DNA of 64,000 nt from a virus. The stretch spans positions 62,001 to 126,000 of IMG/VR virus record IMGVR_UViG_3300042359_000646. One strand, given 5' to 3'. Below the pieces are notes generated by a model that was given only the letters and a program-made list of their open reading frames with translations, ran no database searches and had not been told where the DNA came from. The position numbers were made by a program, and so were the translations under genes. Shown here piece after piece: positions 8,225-16,088 of the stretch (its first letter is position 1; every line of letters starts with the position of its first letter).

Positions 8225-9934
8225 GTGACTTTAGACATTACTAAATTCCCGACATGGGGAAAACAAGCTGTAACAGGCAGAATCAAGGACTGGATGAAGA
8301 ATAGCGGCTCACGCTTACCAGTTAGCTGTACAGTATTTGTGTGTGACGATAACAATATCGACGAAAGCTTTATTTTCACATCGAAAGCATTACGCAATGC
8401 AGCAGGTGTGGCGATTCATTTACCTGAAAACATTAAACCAATCAATCGTAGCTTTGAGTGGCGAGTCTATCTAGGTGAAAACTGCGAAGATGAATATGGT
8501 ACGGTTTTACCTGAAATATTCATGGAGCCTGAAACCCATGAATATGTGATTTCTGTAGCTGATTCAATGGAAGAAAGTGAATCTCTTGCAATGTCTATTG
8601 AGAACTCTTGGCTGGCGTTTCTTAACTACACAGGTACTCGTCCACTCGTAGTAGATTTAAGCCGTCTCCGTACCAAAGGAACCACAAACTCACAAGGTCT
8701 AACAGCATCTGGTGCAAGCAGCTTCAAAGCAATTTATACTGCACTATACGCTTACATTTCCGACACTTCACTCACTACCCTCTCTGGTGTCTACAGTACT
8801 CTAAATCAAGTACTTCGTCGTGGAGGCATCTTCAAAAATGGCGCAATCACACTCCACTATGACTACGACTACCCAAACGTCTCCGAGTTCCTAAACATGA
8901 CTCGCGAACAAGTCTCTTGGGCTAAACGCGCTCTTAATGTGGACGAGCATTTAATTATCTCTCATCCCGAAATTCTCGCTGACCTAATCGAGAAAATGCA
9001 AGGCGGTGACGTTTGGCTTGTTAAGAAGCTATACGACGCTAAGGGCGAACGCATCTATTTACAAGTCTGCCTTGAAATTGCTATTAAACATAGAGCAACT
9101 TGTTTATTAATGCACGGTAATCTTGGCGCTTGCACTATCGAAGAAATTCCTCAAGTAATGGCTGAAGGCGTAGAAATTCTATGCCAACTTCACGCAATTA
9201 CAGGTGTGGGAGATTCTGGTATCTACCGTAAGCCCGAAGAAGACCGTCAAGTTGGTTACGGCTTACTTGGATTAGCTAATTTGCTAGCTATTGAAGGTGT
9301 GACTTATCTTGAGTTAGTTCAGGCTTTATCACTAGCCTTCAAGGATGGTAAGTACCCTATTACAACAAAATATAGTCAGAAAGCTTTAGATATTGTTGAC
9401 TCGCTCATTTTTGGATACCGTAAGGGTGCGGAAATTGCGAAAAAGTACGGGATGGAAAGAGCATTCACCATCGCACCAACAGCAACTTGCTCGTACAATC
9501 ACGTAGACCGCGAAGGATACACAACTGCACCCGAAATCGCACCTCCAATTAATCGCTCAATCGAACGCGACTCTGCTACTTTTGGTGTCAAGAGTTATGA
9601 TTACCACCCCAAGACTGAAATCGCTGCTGAAGTGGGCTGGGAAACCTTCTTCAAGCTGAACTCTTATTTCCAACGCTTGATGGATTCAACAGGTCTTGGT
9701 CACTCAATCAGCATGAACTGGTGGAGCGATATGATTTACGCTGACCAGAAATTCATTCAAGACTTCCTCGATAGCCCAATTAAATCGCTATACTACAGCT
9801 TGCCCGTCAAGCCCAACACACAAGATAAGTCAACTTTTACCGTTCCTAGTGGCGAAATTATTGACTTTTCTATCTTCGGGTTTGAACCTCAAGCCGAATC
9901 TTCTCGTATACATTGCACATCTTGCTCGGAATAA
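8225..9934 (+). CDS. nrdA: Ribonucleotide reductase, class I-like catalytic (alpha) subunit
   Basis: 569 aa from GTG 8225, downstream of a promoter; an earlier in-frame ATG at 8129 would begin inside the preceding gene. Visible catalytic parts: Cys35 (VSCTVF), the finger loop QVCLE with Cys282 and Glu284 (usual Asn replaced by Gln280), Cys303 (GACT), APTATCS (phosphate-binding loop), the tyrosine pair Y523-Y524 (SLYY) used for radical transfer in class I enzymes, and a C-terminal CTSC redox pair. DLSRLRTKGTT-type and RRGG-type sequences also occur in class II NrdJ, so automated annotation may say class II. The N-terminal ATP cone is absent. The adjacent R2-like gene and the tyrosine pair argue for class I. 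It reduces ribonucleotides for phage DNA synthesis. Confidence 0.85.
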   Translation: MTLDITKFPTWGKQAVTGRIKDWMKNSGSRLPVSCTVFVCDDNNIDESFIFTSKALRNAAGVAIHLPENIKPINRSFEWRVYLGENCEDEYGTVLPEIFMEPETHEYVISVADSMEESESLAMSIENSWLAFLNYTGTRPLVVDLSRLRTKGTTNSQGLTASGASSFKAIYTALYAYISDTSLTTLSGVYSTLNQVLRRGGIFKNGAITLHYDYDYPNVSEFLNMTREQVSWAKRALNVDEHLIISHPEILADLIEKMQGGDVWLVKKLYDAKGERIYLQVCLEIAIKHRATCLLMHGNLGACTIEEIPQVMAEGVEILCQLHAITGVGDSGIYRKPEEDRQVGYGLLGLANLLAIEGVTYLELVQALSLAFKDGKYPITTKYSQKALDIVDSLIFGYRKGAEIAKKYGMERAFTIAPTATCSYNHVDREGYTTAPEIAPPINRSIERDSATFGVKSYDYHPKTEIAAEVGWETFFKLNSYFQRLMDSTGLGHSISMNWWSDMIYADQKFIQDFLDSPIKSLYYSLPVKPNTQDKSTFTVPSGEIIDFSIFGFEPQAESSRIHCTSCSE

Positions 9935-9938
9935 TGCC

Positions 9939-10676
9939 ATGACTTCTACTTCCAATTACACCGACCTACTCACAAAAAAAAGAAAATGGACACCTGTTCG
10001 CCCTACCTACGAACCTGTAGTTTCTGGTGCTGAAGATGTTCTTGCCAGAGCATTAGCCTTAAGAGCGCTCGAAATCCCTGTCGGTAACTTTATCGAAGCT
10101 GCTACTAAGAAGGAAATACCTGCAACTAGCCTCGAACTTCTCGAAAGCAACATTGTCGATGAGATTCGTCACGACCAAGCTCTGCAATACGCTGCTGACT
10201 CATTTGGAAATCGGTTGCACAACTACGACAAAGAAGCTAGCGCAATCGTCAACGCTTGGGTAAACGCACCCGAACATACTGTACTTAAGGCTATGGTGCT
10301 TGAGCGCTCTGTATTCTTTGTGTTGCTCCCTATCTTACGTTTTCTAGGTAATAGCGCCCTTAGAACCGTTTCTAGTGACATCTCAATGGACGAGCAGATT
10401 CATGTTGTCACCAATTCTCTTTTCTGCAAAGATATGGGAATCGAACTGACCACTAATCTTGACCGCTTACGCAAAACTACTGTCGCTTGGATGGTAGATA
10501 AGGTTGGTGAAGTGACCGCAGCAGCCAACCCTAATCATGCAAGTAAGGACTTCTGGATTCGTCAATCAGATTCCCTCCTATATCGTGGAGTAGCCCCTGA
10601 GTTGGCTGAAACACGTAGAAGTAGAATGCCAGCTTTCTTCGAGTTGGACAACAGAAACACAGCTAACTACGTTTGA
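9939..10676 (+). CDS. nrdB: Ribonucleotide reductase, small R2-like (beta) subunit
   Basis: 245 aa, starting 5 nt after the alpha subunit. A ferritin-like four-helix pattern carries the R2 metal ligands: E75-x-x-H78 (DEIRH), E122 (VLERSVFF), E152-x-x-H155 (MDEQIH, like the RDExLH of R2), and Glu45 as likely first ligand. The position of the usual radical tyrosine, four residues after the first His, is Leu82; a tyrosine sits two further on (Tyr84). The protein is about 100 aa shorter than typical R2. The C-terminus ends in NYV, possibly the peptide that docks to alpha. The R2 call is well supported; the radical or cofactor type is open. Confidence 0.75.
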   Translation: MTSTSNYTDLLTKKRKWTPVRPTYEPVVSGAEDVLARALALRALEIPVGNFIEAATKKEIPATSLELLESNIVDEIRHDQALQYAADSFGNRLHNYDKEASAIVNAWVNAPEHTVLKAMVLERSVFFVLLPILRFLGNSALRTVSSDISMDEQIHVVTNSLFCKDMGIELTTNLDRLRKTTVAWMVDKVGEVTAAANPNHASKDFWIRQSDSLLYRGVAPELAETRRSRMPAFFELDNRNTANYV

Positions 10677-10704
10677 GCCTAGCTTTGACATAGTTACATC
10701 TTAG

Positions 10705-10733
10705 GAGGGATGCTATTGTCCCTCTTTTTATTT
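10705..10733 (+). terminator. Rho-independent terminator after reductase genes
   Basis: GAGGGA (10705-10710), 8-nt loop, TCCCTC (10719-10724), then TTTTTATTT. It closes the nrdA-nrdB transcription unit. Confidence 0.75.
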
Positions 10734-10744
10734 ATATTGACAAC

Positions 10745-11134
10745 ATGAGATTCTTCAACTACCGCTTCCATCAAATTCACGGCATCTCCAAAGCTAATTG
10801 GAACCCGTACACAATGACTGATTGGAAGCAACAAGGACTTCCGTTCATCGATTTTGGTACTCGCATTGATTTTGGACAACATCACCCAGAATGTTTTCCT
10901 GACTATAACCAAGTACGACTTCGAGTTGGTAATTGGCGACTATCACTTCATTTTAATTTTGTAAACTGCGAGTTTGATGAAGACTTCGCGGGTCGTCTAC
11001 TTCCCCACTGGCAAGTGTGCAGAGATGCGGGTTTTTCTGTTGCAGATATCACCAAAGGTATCAGTAAATGGTCAAGTGGAGGTGTAAAAACTGAGGAAGC
11101 TATCGAGAATATTAAACGCTTAATGGGTAAATAA
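10745..11134 (+). CDS. Hypothetical protein
   Basis: 129 aa directly after the reductase terminator; TTGACA lies a few bases upstream of the ATG. Rich in aromatic residues (FFNYRFHQIHG, then WRLSLHFNFVNC), suggesting a compact beta fold, with a basic C-terminal helix (EEAIENIKRLMGK). No family recognised. Confidence 0.6.
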   Translation: MRFFNYRFHQIHGISKANWNPYTMTDWKQQGLPFIDFGTRIDFGQHHPECFPDYNQVRLRVGNWRLSLHFNFVNCEFDEDFAGRLLPHWQVCRDAGFSVADITKGISKWSSGGVKTEEAIENIKRLMGK

Positions 11135-11135
11135 C

Positions 11136-11270
11136 GTGGTCAAAAAATTAGAAGGTTATCGTGAGATTGATGATTTGCGAGGACTAGATGCACAACAAAT
11201 CAAAAAATTGAAAAAAGCCTACAAAAAGAGAATGAAACACTTCGAGCAGAATTTTAGGAGGGCGAAATAA
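11136..11270 (+). CDS. Very small basic helical protein
   Basis: 44 aa from GTG 11136, one base after the previous stop. Lysine-rich helix (QQIKKLKKAYKKRMKHFEQNF). The stop is followed at once by the next gene, whose ribosome binding site (TAGGAGGG) lies within the end of this one. Coding is supported by tight packing. Confidence 0.5.
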   Translation: MVKKLEGYREIDDLRGLDAQQIKKLKKAYKKRMKHFEQNFRRAK

Positions 11271-11271
11271 T

Positions 11272-11430
11272 ATGGAACTAACACTAGAAGACCTCAAGAA
11301 GCACGTAGAGAAATACTACGAAGTCAATGGCAAGTATCCCAACAACATCCGCTTAGCCAAGAAGCTGAAGACTGGCGCAGGATTTCAATCATATTGTGCA
11401 GAAAAAGGAATCAAGGTGAATTATGTCTAA
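11272..11430 (+). CDS. Small hypothetical protein
   Basis: 52 aa, strong Shine-Dalgarno AGGAGGG upstream. Helical and charged (MELTLEDLKKHVEKYYE, then LAKKLKTGAGFQSYC), reminiscent of a small helix-turn-helix-like unit. It overlaps the next gene start by 8 bp. No family recognised. Confidence 0.55.
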   Translation: MELTLEDLKKHVEKYYEVNGKYPNNIRLAKKLKTGAGFQSYCAEKGIKVNYV

Positions 11431-11878
11431 TATTGACCCAACCCTCGACGGCAAAACTCATATCAGGATTGACTCTAAGGCAGCAACTTTTATCGGCAAA
11501 TTTCTCGCCCCTCGTACTCTCTGCGAATTAAATACTCCTGAAGGACGATTCCTATGTGTGGCTGCTTACTGGTATAGTTTGTGCAGCAAAGAAGACAGCC
11601 GCCTGAGCCGTGTGTACGGTTGGGAAACTGAACTTCTTGCTACCCAACTTACAGCGTTGCCTAAAAAGCAGCAACTACCCGCAGCCGAGCTTCAAGAAAA
11701 AATCAAAAAAGCGCTCGACCAAAAATTGAAATGGAGTGAGTACTGGCAAGAAGAGTTTACTGAATCGACACTTCCTTTTCTGTACTACCACGTAGATGCT
11801 GAGGGTAATGTAGTTGACGAGAGTACAAAATATCGATGGCTTCTGAATCACCTTGAAGCAAGACGTACACTATTATAA
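11423..11878 (+). CDS. Hypothetical phage protein with YWYSL motif
   Basis: 151 aa. The N-terminal half (IRIDSKAATFIGKFLAP, then TPEGRFLCVAAYWYSL) has the look of a widespread phage hypothetical family in which a GxFxxxExYWYWL block follows a short conserved start; I cannot name it. The second half is helical (PAAELQEKIKKALDQKLKW) with a terminal aromatic strand. Coupled to the gene before it. Role unknown. Confidence 0.6.
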   Translation: MSNIDPTLDGKTHIRIDSKAATFIGKFLAPRTLCELNTPEGRFLCVAAYWYSLCSKEDSRLSRVYGWETELLATQLTALPKKQQLPAAELQEKIKKALDQKLKWSEYWQEEFTESTLPFLYYHVDAEGNVVDESTKYRWLLNHLEARRTLL

Positions 11879-11898
11879 CAACGGAGAGAAAATACAGC

Positions 11899-12057
11899 AT
11901 GACAGTTTATACAGTTTGGAGATATTGGGAAGAATCAGAGAATGATGAATTGGTAGAAATTTTTTCTTCTCTGAGTGCAGCAGAAAAATATGTAAAAAGG
12001 AAGAAAGAACAGTACCACTTAGAACACACCATCAAAGAATTTAAGGTAAGAAACTGA
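11899..12057 (+). CDS. 52-aa paralogue A (MTVYxVWR family)
   Basis: 52 aa: MTVYTVWRYWEESEND, then EIFSSLSAAEKYVKRKKEQY. It has a strand followed by a helix with the 'SAAEKYV' pattern typical of tiny phage proteins. It is clearly paralogous to the equally long gene at 12308. The pair flank the gene at 12057. Its stop overlaps the next start (TGATG). Function unknown. Confidence 0.65.
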   Translation: MTVYTVWRYWEESENDELVEIFSSLSAAEKYVKRKKEQYHLEHTIKEFKVRN

Positions 12058-12311
12058 TGCAAATCTTATCAGCGAATGCGGTTAGAAATCTACAAGTACA
12101 TGACAATATGTACGATGACCTTGAATATCTGATTGCATTTTGTGTAACAGAGCAGAAAGAAGGACTTGACCATGCCAAATTATTATGGGCAGAAAAAGAA
12201 GATATCTCAGAAGCTACCAAAATTAGGTTGCAAGATTTAGGTTACGCAGTGAAATGGGTTGACGCAAATCCTGATGGTCACTACGACATAAGTTGGAGAG
12301 ACGCAGCATGA
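12057..12311 (+). CDS. Hypothetical acidic protein between two paralogues
   Basis: 84 aa. Helical N-terminus (ANAVRNLQVHDNMYDDLEYLI), then VKWVDANPDGHYDISW. It overlaps both neighbours by 3-4 bp, so the three genes form a coupled set ending in thyX. No family recognised. Confidence 0.55.
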   Translation: MQILSANAVRNLQVHDNMYDDLEYLIAFCVTEQKEGLDHAKLLWAEKEDISEATKIRLQDLGYAVKWVDANPDGHYDISWRDAA

Positions 12312-12466
12312 CAGTTTATATAGTTTGGCGGCGGATTTACGGTGACGAAGATTCCCAATTAGAAGAAATTTTCCTGTCTCGACCATCAGCCGAAGCTTAT
12401 GTAAAAGAGAAAAAAGAAGACTACGACTTAGACCACACTATCCAAGAACGAGAAGCAAAACCATGA
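12308..12466 (+). CDS. 52-aa paralogue B (MTVYxVWR family)
   Basis: 52 aa: MTVYIVWRRIYGDED, then EEIFLSRPSAEAYVKEKKED. Same length and same order of conserved residues as the gene at 11899 (MTVY-VWR, EIF, SAE-YVK-KKE-Y-L-HTI), so a gene duplication. It overlaps the ATG of thyX by four bases. Confidence 0.65.
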   Translation: MTVYIVWRRIYGDEDSQLEEIFLSRPSAEAYVKEKKEDYDLDHTIQEREAKP

Positions 12467-13230
12467 CGCAAAATAAAGTTGAATTAATTGGCTATTATGG
12501 CGGCGACAAGCGCTCTTGCATTTCCGCTTGGCAATCTACTACCGAAGAACTTGGCATCAAGCTTCCAGAGTCAATCCCCGACCGTGTAGATGCTATCTTC
12601 GAGGCAATTGCTAAGACTAAGAAGAAATCCCCTTGGGAATTACTTGATTTCCTTGCCAGCGAGGGACATCACACCCCTATGGAAAAGGGTATACTAGATT
12701 TCCAGATTACAGGGGATATTGCAAGCCACATACATGCGTTAAAACATCGTATTTCCCAAATCAATTCGGAATCTGCAAGGTATAAGGAGTTTGTGGCTGA
12801 CCGCTTTTATATCCCTGAAGATTGGACTGGTTTGACTTTGCAAGAAGATTTTCTCGAAGATAATGGTGAAATTGGTTACGAATCAGGGCAGTATTGGACA
12901 GACGTACTAAAACATGAGTCTGAGCGTCACTTCAAACTGTACCATCAAGCCGTCAAAGACATCTCGAAACCTTTAGGTCGTAAACGTGCAAAAGAATCTG
13001 CGAGATATTTCCTCGGCTACAATACTCAACTCAACTTTGATTGGCAGATGAATTTTCGTAGCTTTGTCAATATTCAAAAACTTCGTAATTCGCCTCATGC
13101 TCAACGTGAAATAAAATCTATAGCCAACACAATGTTGTATCTTATAGAAAATATCCCTGACAAACCGTTTCAATATACTTTAAAGGCATTCGGACTAGAA
13201 TCTACCGTCGAAGACAATCTATTTCTTTAG
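12463..13230 (+). CDS. thyX: Flavin-dependent thymidylate synthase ThyX
   Basis: 255 aa. The ThyX signature RHRxxSxNExSxRY appears as KHRISQINSESARY from residue 94: the first Arg is Lys and the usual Glu is Ser, while the HR, S, N, S and RY positions are kept. ASEGHHTPMEKG matches the conserved N-terminal block and RKRAKESARYFLGY the C-terminal substrate-binding block. It makes dTMP from dUMP using FAD, NADPH and methylene-tetrahydrofolate, in the same pathway as the reductase and dNMP kinase. A hairpin terminator follows. Confidence 0.9.
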   Translation: MTQNKVELIGYYGGDKRSCISAWQSTTEELGIKLPESIPDRVDAIFEAIAKTKKKSPWELLDFLASEGHHTPMEKGILDFQITGDIASHIHALKHRISQINSESARYKEFVADRFYIPEDWTGLTLQEDFLEDNGEIGYESGQYWTDVLKHESERHFKLYHQAVKDISKPLGRKRAKESARYFLGYNTQLNFDWQMNFRSFVNIQKLRNSPHAQREIKSIANTMLYLIENIPDKPFQYTLKAFGLESTVEDNLFL

Positions 13231-13246
13231 ATAGATACAATCCTCA

Positions 13247-13293
13247 ATTACATAGTGGTAGCTTTAAAACAGTAAACCACTCTGTAATTTTTT
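13247..13293 (+). terminator. Long-stem terminator after thyX
   Basis: ATTACATAGTGG (13247-13258) pairs with CCACTCTGTAAT (13277-13288), 11 of 12 bp, and is followed by a T-run to 13293. Confidence 0.7.
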
Positions 13294-13295
13294 CT

Positions 13296-13595
13296 ATGCG
13301 TGTATTAGGCGACAAAGTTGCTATCATTTACAAAGCTAACGTAATTTTTGGTACTATCATTGAGATTTTCAGTAAGAAAGTTTTCGATGAGAGTCTTTTT
13401 GGTTATCGTATTCAATCTGCTGACGCTACGGTTTATTCCCATACTCAGCAAACATCTTTAGACACAACTACCCCCAGACTACTTATCAGCAAAGAATCTG
13501 AAGTCGCAGAGGAGACTCTTTTTACAGTACTAGATGATAGTGCTGGAAGTGAAATTTTAAAAATAAATAATCAGGAAAAGACAAAATATGCTTAG
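13296..13595 (+). CDS. Hypothetical beta-rich protein
   Basis: 99 aa, ATG two to three bases after the T-run of the thyX terminator, so the RNA leader must be supplied by read-through or a promoter inside the hairpin region. Strand pattern DKVAIIYKANVIFGTIIEI suggests a small beta barrel (SH3- or KOW-like). The end overlaps the next small gene. No family recognised. Confidence 0.5.
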   Translation: MRVLGDKVAIIYKANVIFGTIIEIFSKKVFDESLFGYRIQSADATVYSHTQQTSLDTTTPRLLISKESEVAEETLFTVLDDSAGSEILKINNQEKTKYA

Positions 13596-13689
13596 TTTCA
13601 TAGTATTTCTCATCGCTACATTTGGCACTGTAGCTGTATGCCAGTTGATTATCTGGCTTGTAGGTACTGACGGGAGCAACAAGTCTTAA
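13588..13689 (+). CDS. Single-pass mini membrane protein
   Basis: 33 aa: MLSFIVFLIATFGTVAVCQL and IIWLVGT form one membrane helix with a short polar tail. The start overlaps the previous gene (8 bp) and the stop shares a base with the next ATG. Real expression is likely from this packing but unproven. Confidence 0.5.
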   Translation: MLSFIVFLIATFGTVAVCQLIIWLVGTDGSNKS

Positions 13690-14309
13690 TGGTAAAACAT
13701 GACATTCGCCTTCGAGTCAGCAGCCTCATTCGACAACTAGACTACCCGCAAATCCGCCTCAAGCGCCTCGACATCGACCTACTTCGTACTTGGTGCAACG
13801 CAAATTTACCCAAAGCTGTTGAGAAATTTAAACGCGACCGATTCGACCTCAACGAAGCAACAACTTGGGAAGAACTTGCTTGTTATAACACCATCTTACA
13901 AATCTACGGTCGTAAGGTAGCTATATATTTCACCTTTGGGTGGTTAGAGTATCAAGCTGTCAAAGAATTTATTCAGTCTAGGAAGGGGGCAAAGTTTCGC
14001 CAAGACTTTGAGCTTGACCATCATAGCGCTATCTTGCTTTCACCTACAACATTCTTTTCTGCCGAGTCGCTAGACGAATTTTGGGTTAGCTTCGACCTAA
14101 AAAATGGCAAGGGCTACAACTTCCTCGACTACTCGCACTATAATGATGACGAAGACCTTGACAGCGATGATGAAAAATATCAATGGCTTAACGAAGCCCT
14201 AGCTGAACAAGAAGACGCAAAAATCAAAAACCCCTACGAGGAAGCCACTCCTCGACGCACCAGTACACCTCGCAAAACTAAACCTAAAGATGCCACTACT
14301 ACAAAATAA
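13689..14309 (+). CDS. Hypothetical protein with acidic middle and basic tail
   Basis: 206 aa. N-terminal two thirds look globular (RLRVSSLIRQLDYPQIRLKR, then VAIYFTFGWLEYQAV). A strongly acidic stretch (HYNDDEDLDSDDEKY) is followed by a Thr/Pro/Arg/Lys tail. No catalytic motif or family recognised. It lies in a coupled run with the genes before and after. Confidence 0.6.
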   Translation: MVKHDIRLRVSSLIRQLDYPQIRLKRLDIDLLRTWCNANLPKAVEKFKRDRFDLNEATTWEELACYNTILQIYGRKVAIYFTFGWLEYQAVKEFIQSRKGAKFRQDFELDHHSAILLSPTTFFSAESLDEFWVSFDLKNGKGYNFLDYSHYNDDEDLDSDDEKYQWLNEALAEQEDAKIKNPYEEATPRRTSTPRKTKPKDATTTK

Positions 14310-14697
14310 CAAGCGCTACACGCGACCATCCTCGTTACCCGAACTTGTGAATGAGAAAGCTCAACAAGACTTATCGGTAGATATCCTGTCGATACTGGAA
14401 ACTGAAATTAATTTCCTCAACTCTGAACTTCGCAAAGTAGAGGAAGCTAAAAGTAGAGAATTTGGGCTACTGAATCGTTTGAATGTGGCGCAACAGTCAT
14501 TACAAGCCTTCCGTGCCTTGGAAGCTTCACCAGAGCCTGTACAAGAAGCTCCTGTACCTGTTGTCAAGAATGTTCGGAAAGCCGCAACCAAAAAAGCGGT
14601 AACACCTACCCAAAGAAGTATTGCACCAGAACCAACTGTAAGCGATACTGAAAATATCAATCTTGTACACGACGATTTTACAACATTTCCTGAATAA
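14290..14697 (+). CDS. Hypothetical coiled-coil protein with Pro/Ala tail
   Basis: 135 aa overlapping the previous gene by 20 bp. A helical segment (LSILETEINFLNSELRKVEE, then LLNRLNVAQQSLQAF) predicts a coiled coil; the rest is low-complexity (PEPVQEAPVPVVKN). No family recognised. Confidence 0.55.
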   Translation: MPLLQNNKRYTRPSSLPELVNEKAQQDLSVDILSILETEINFLNSELRKVEEAKSREFGLLNRLNVAQQSLQAFRALEASPEPVQEAPVPVVKNVRKAATKKAVTPTQRSIAPEPTVSDTENINLVHDDFTTFPE

Positions 14698-14706
14698 CTA
14701 ACAACT

Positions 14707-15180
14707 ATGACATACAGAACACTACCTTTTGGAAGTTTTTATTTAGACGATTTAATCGACTTGCTTTCTACACCTGAAAATGTAGTGGCTGCTCAAGAGC
14801 GAAAAATAAAAGAGGACTCTCTCTACGCTAAAGCATCTACTGCCGAACGCGAACAACTTCTCTCACCTACAGCTGTTTTCGAGAACGGGTATATCTACGA
14901 TGCTAACAATGGTAAGCACGAATTTATCGTCTCCCTTGGTATCTTCAACCTCGATAAAACTTCCGCTACTGCCACAATAACCAAAGACAACAAGCTCGAA
15001 CTCACTTGGACTGAACGTGCGGGTAAAGGGAAATTCTCTAGCAAGATTCCTAGCTACCTAGTCGCCACTTCAGCACCTGTGTTGAGTTATGAAGGTGGTG
15101 TACTTGATATCCGAGTTCCAGTGGAGTCACGAAGCAAGAATGAAGCGGTATTTGTCGGTAAACTCACTGAATCGAAGTAG
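14707..15180 (+). CDS. Hsp20/alpha-crystallin-like small heat-shock protein
   Basis: 157 aa. Residues ~70-145 follow the alpha-crystallin order: HEFIVSLGIFNLDKTS (start strand, like the YxVxVDLPGFxKED of Hsp20), KDNKLELTWTER (the DGxLxIxxER strand), FSSKIPSYLV, and YEGGVLDIRVPV, where GxL is the hallmark GVL dimer motif of Hsp20. Hsp20 genes are known in cyanophages. As chaperone it would protect or assist assembly of phage proteins. The match is by pattern only. Confidence 0.5.
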   Translation: MTYRTLPFGSFYLDDLIDLLSTPENVVAAQERKIKEDSLYAKASTAEREQLLSPTAVFENGYIYDANNGKHEFIVSLGIFNLDKTSATATITKDNKLELTWTERAGKGKFSSKIPSYLVATSAPVLSYEGGVLDIRVPVESRSKNEAVFVGKLTESK

Positions 15181-15243
15181 AGACGAGCTACACGCTTTAC
15201 TCCTACCTATATTTATTGAGCGAGTAAAGCAACAAATTTATAG

Positions 15244-15266
15244 GGGGACGCTGCGGTGTCCCTTTT
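15244..15266 (+). terminator. Short terminator
   Basis: GGGAC (15245-15249), 8-nt loop, GTCCC (15258-15262), then TTTT. It ends the run that includes the Hsp20-like gene. Confidence 0.55.
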
Positions 15267-15288
15267 CCATATTTAGAGGAGCGAAGCT

Positions 15289-15414
15289 ATGTTTGATTTT
15301 GACCAACTCTATAAACTGATGCTCGAATATCTGTTGATAGTAGTATTGACTGTGTTTGGATTGCAGATTATGCTTATTTTTGTTCGCACTTTGACGGAGC
15401 CTTATTATTTATGA
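15289..15414 (+). CDS. Mini membrane protein
   Basis: 41 aa, with AGAGGAG 8 nt before the ATG. One hydrophobic helix (EYLLIVVLTVFGLQIMLIFV). The stop TGA overlaps the next ATG (ATGA). Function unknown. Confidence 0.6.
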   Translation: MFDFDQLYKLMLEYLLIVVLTVFGLQIMLIFVRTLTEPYYL

Positions 15415-16088
15415 GTAACCCTCGCCGCTACAGTATCTCAATTCTAGAAAACTACTCAGACAAGTCTTTACACGAAATCGCTATTGTTATTGCTCAAAAA
15501 GTACTAACTGTGCAACCAGAAAACTTTGTGTTGCAGAACACTGAGGATTTAGATTTGGGGGTTGAATTTTTACATACTCCAGATGACCCTTTCAGTTGGA
15601 TGTATATTAATGACTTGTTGCCTATATTCAATAATTTTCGCGATACTTGTTTTTGCTTATCTGTTAGTGATGGTGAATGTGGTGGAGAATATCGCTCATT
15701 GTTCTTTAATGGTAAGGCAGTCAAGCAATATCCTGAAATTCGCTACCCAGAGTTTCACATCAACGATTTTGAGTACGAAACTTCGGAGAAAACCCCTTTG
15801 GAAAAGATTGGCGATGTGGTCGAAAAAGTAGAAAAGGCAGCATCGGAACACCTCAGGAAAATGGCAGAATCTATGGGTGAAAGTATGTTCGGCTACGTCT
15901 CAGATGCAGAAAAAGAAGTAGCCCCATTTCAACCTAAAGAAGGATTTGAAAACCGTTCGTGGGAATTTGCAGTTGAGTGGGACAAAACTATTGACAAGGC
16001 ACTTAATAAGCCTGACCCAGTGGCACTTGACTTCATCAAGAAGAGCTTGTTTGGCAACATTATTTTGGAGAACGCACAAGATGCTTAA
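15411..16088 (+). CDS. Hypothetical protein
   Basis: 225 aa. The first ~110 residues look like a mixed alpha/beta domain with several cysteines (TCFCLSVSDGECGGEYRS); residues ~125-150 form a charged helix (LEKIGDVVEKVEKAASEHL). A CAGAAAAAGA motif lies at 15907-15916. Overlaps the macro-domain gene by 8 bp, so the two may be co-translated. No family recognised. Confidence 0.6.
   Translation: MSNPRRYSISILENYSDKSLHEIAIVIAQKVLTVQPENFVLQNTEDLDLGVEFLHTPDDPFSWMYINDLLPIFNNFRDTCFCLSVSDGECGGEYRSLFFNGKAVKQYPEIRYPEFHINDFEYETSEKTPLEKIGDVVEKVEKAASEHLRKMAESMGESMFGYVSDAEKEVAPFQPKEGFENRSWEFAVEWDKTIDKALNKPDPVALDFIKKSLFGNIILENAQDA

Noticed and set aside
8129-9934. Adenosylcobalamin-dependent (class II) NrdJ
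   Set aside because: Sequence blocks resemble class II, but the tyrosine pair Y523-Y524 and the adjacent R2-like gene with six metal ligands fit class I better.
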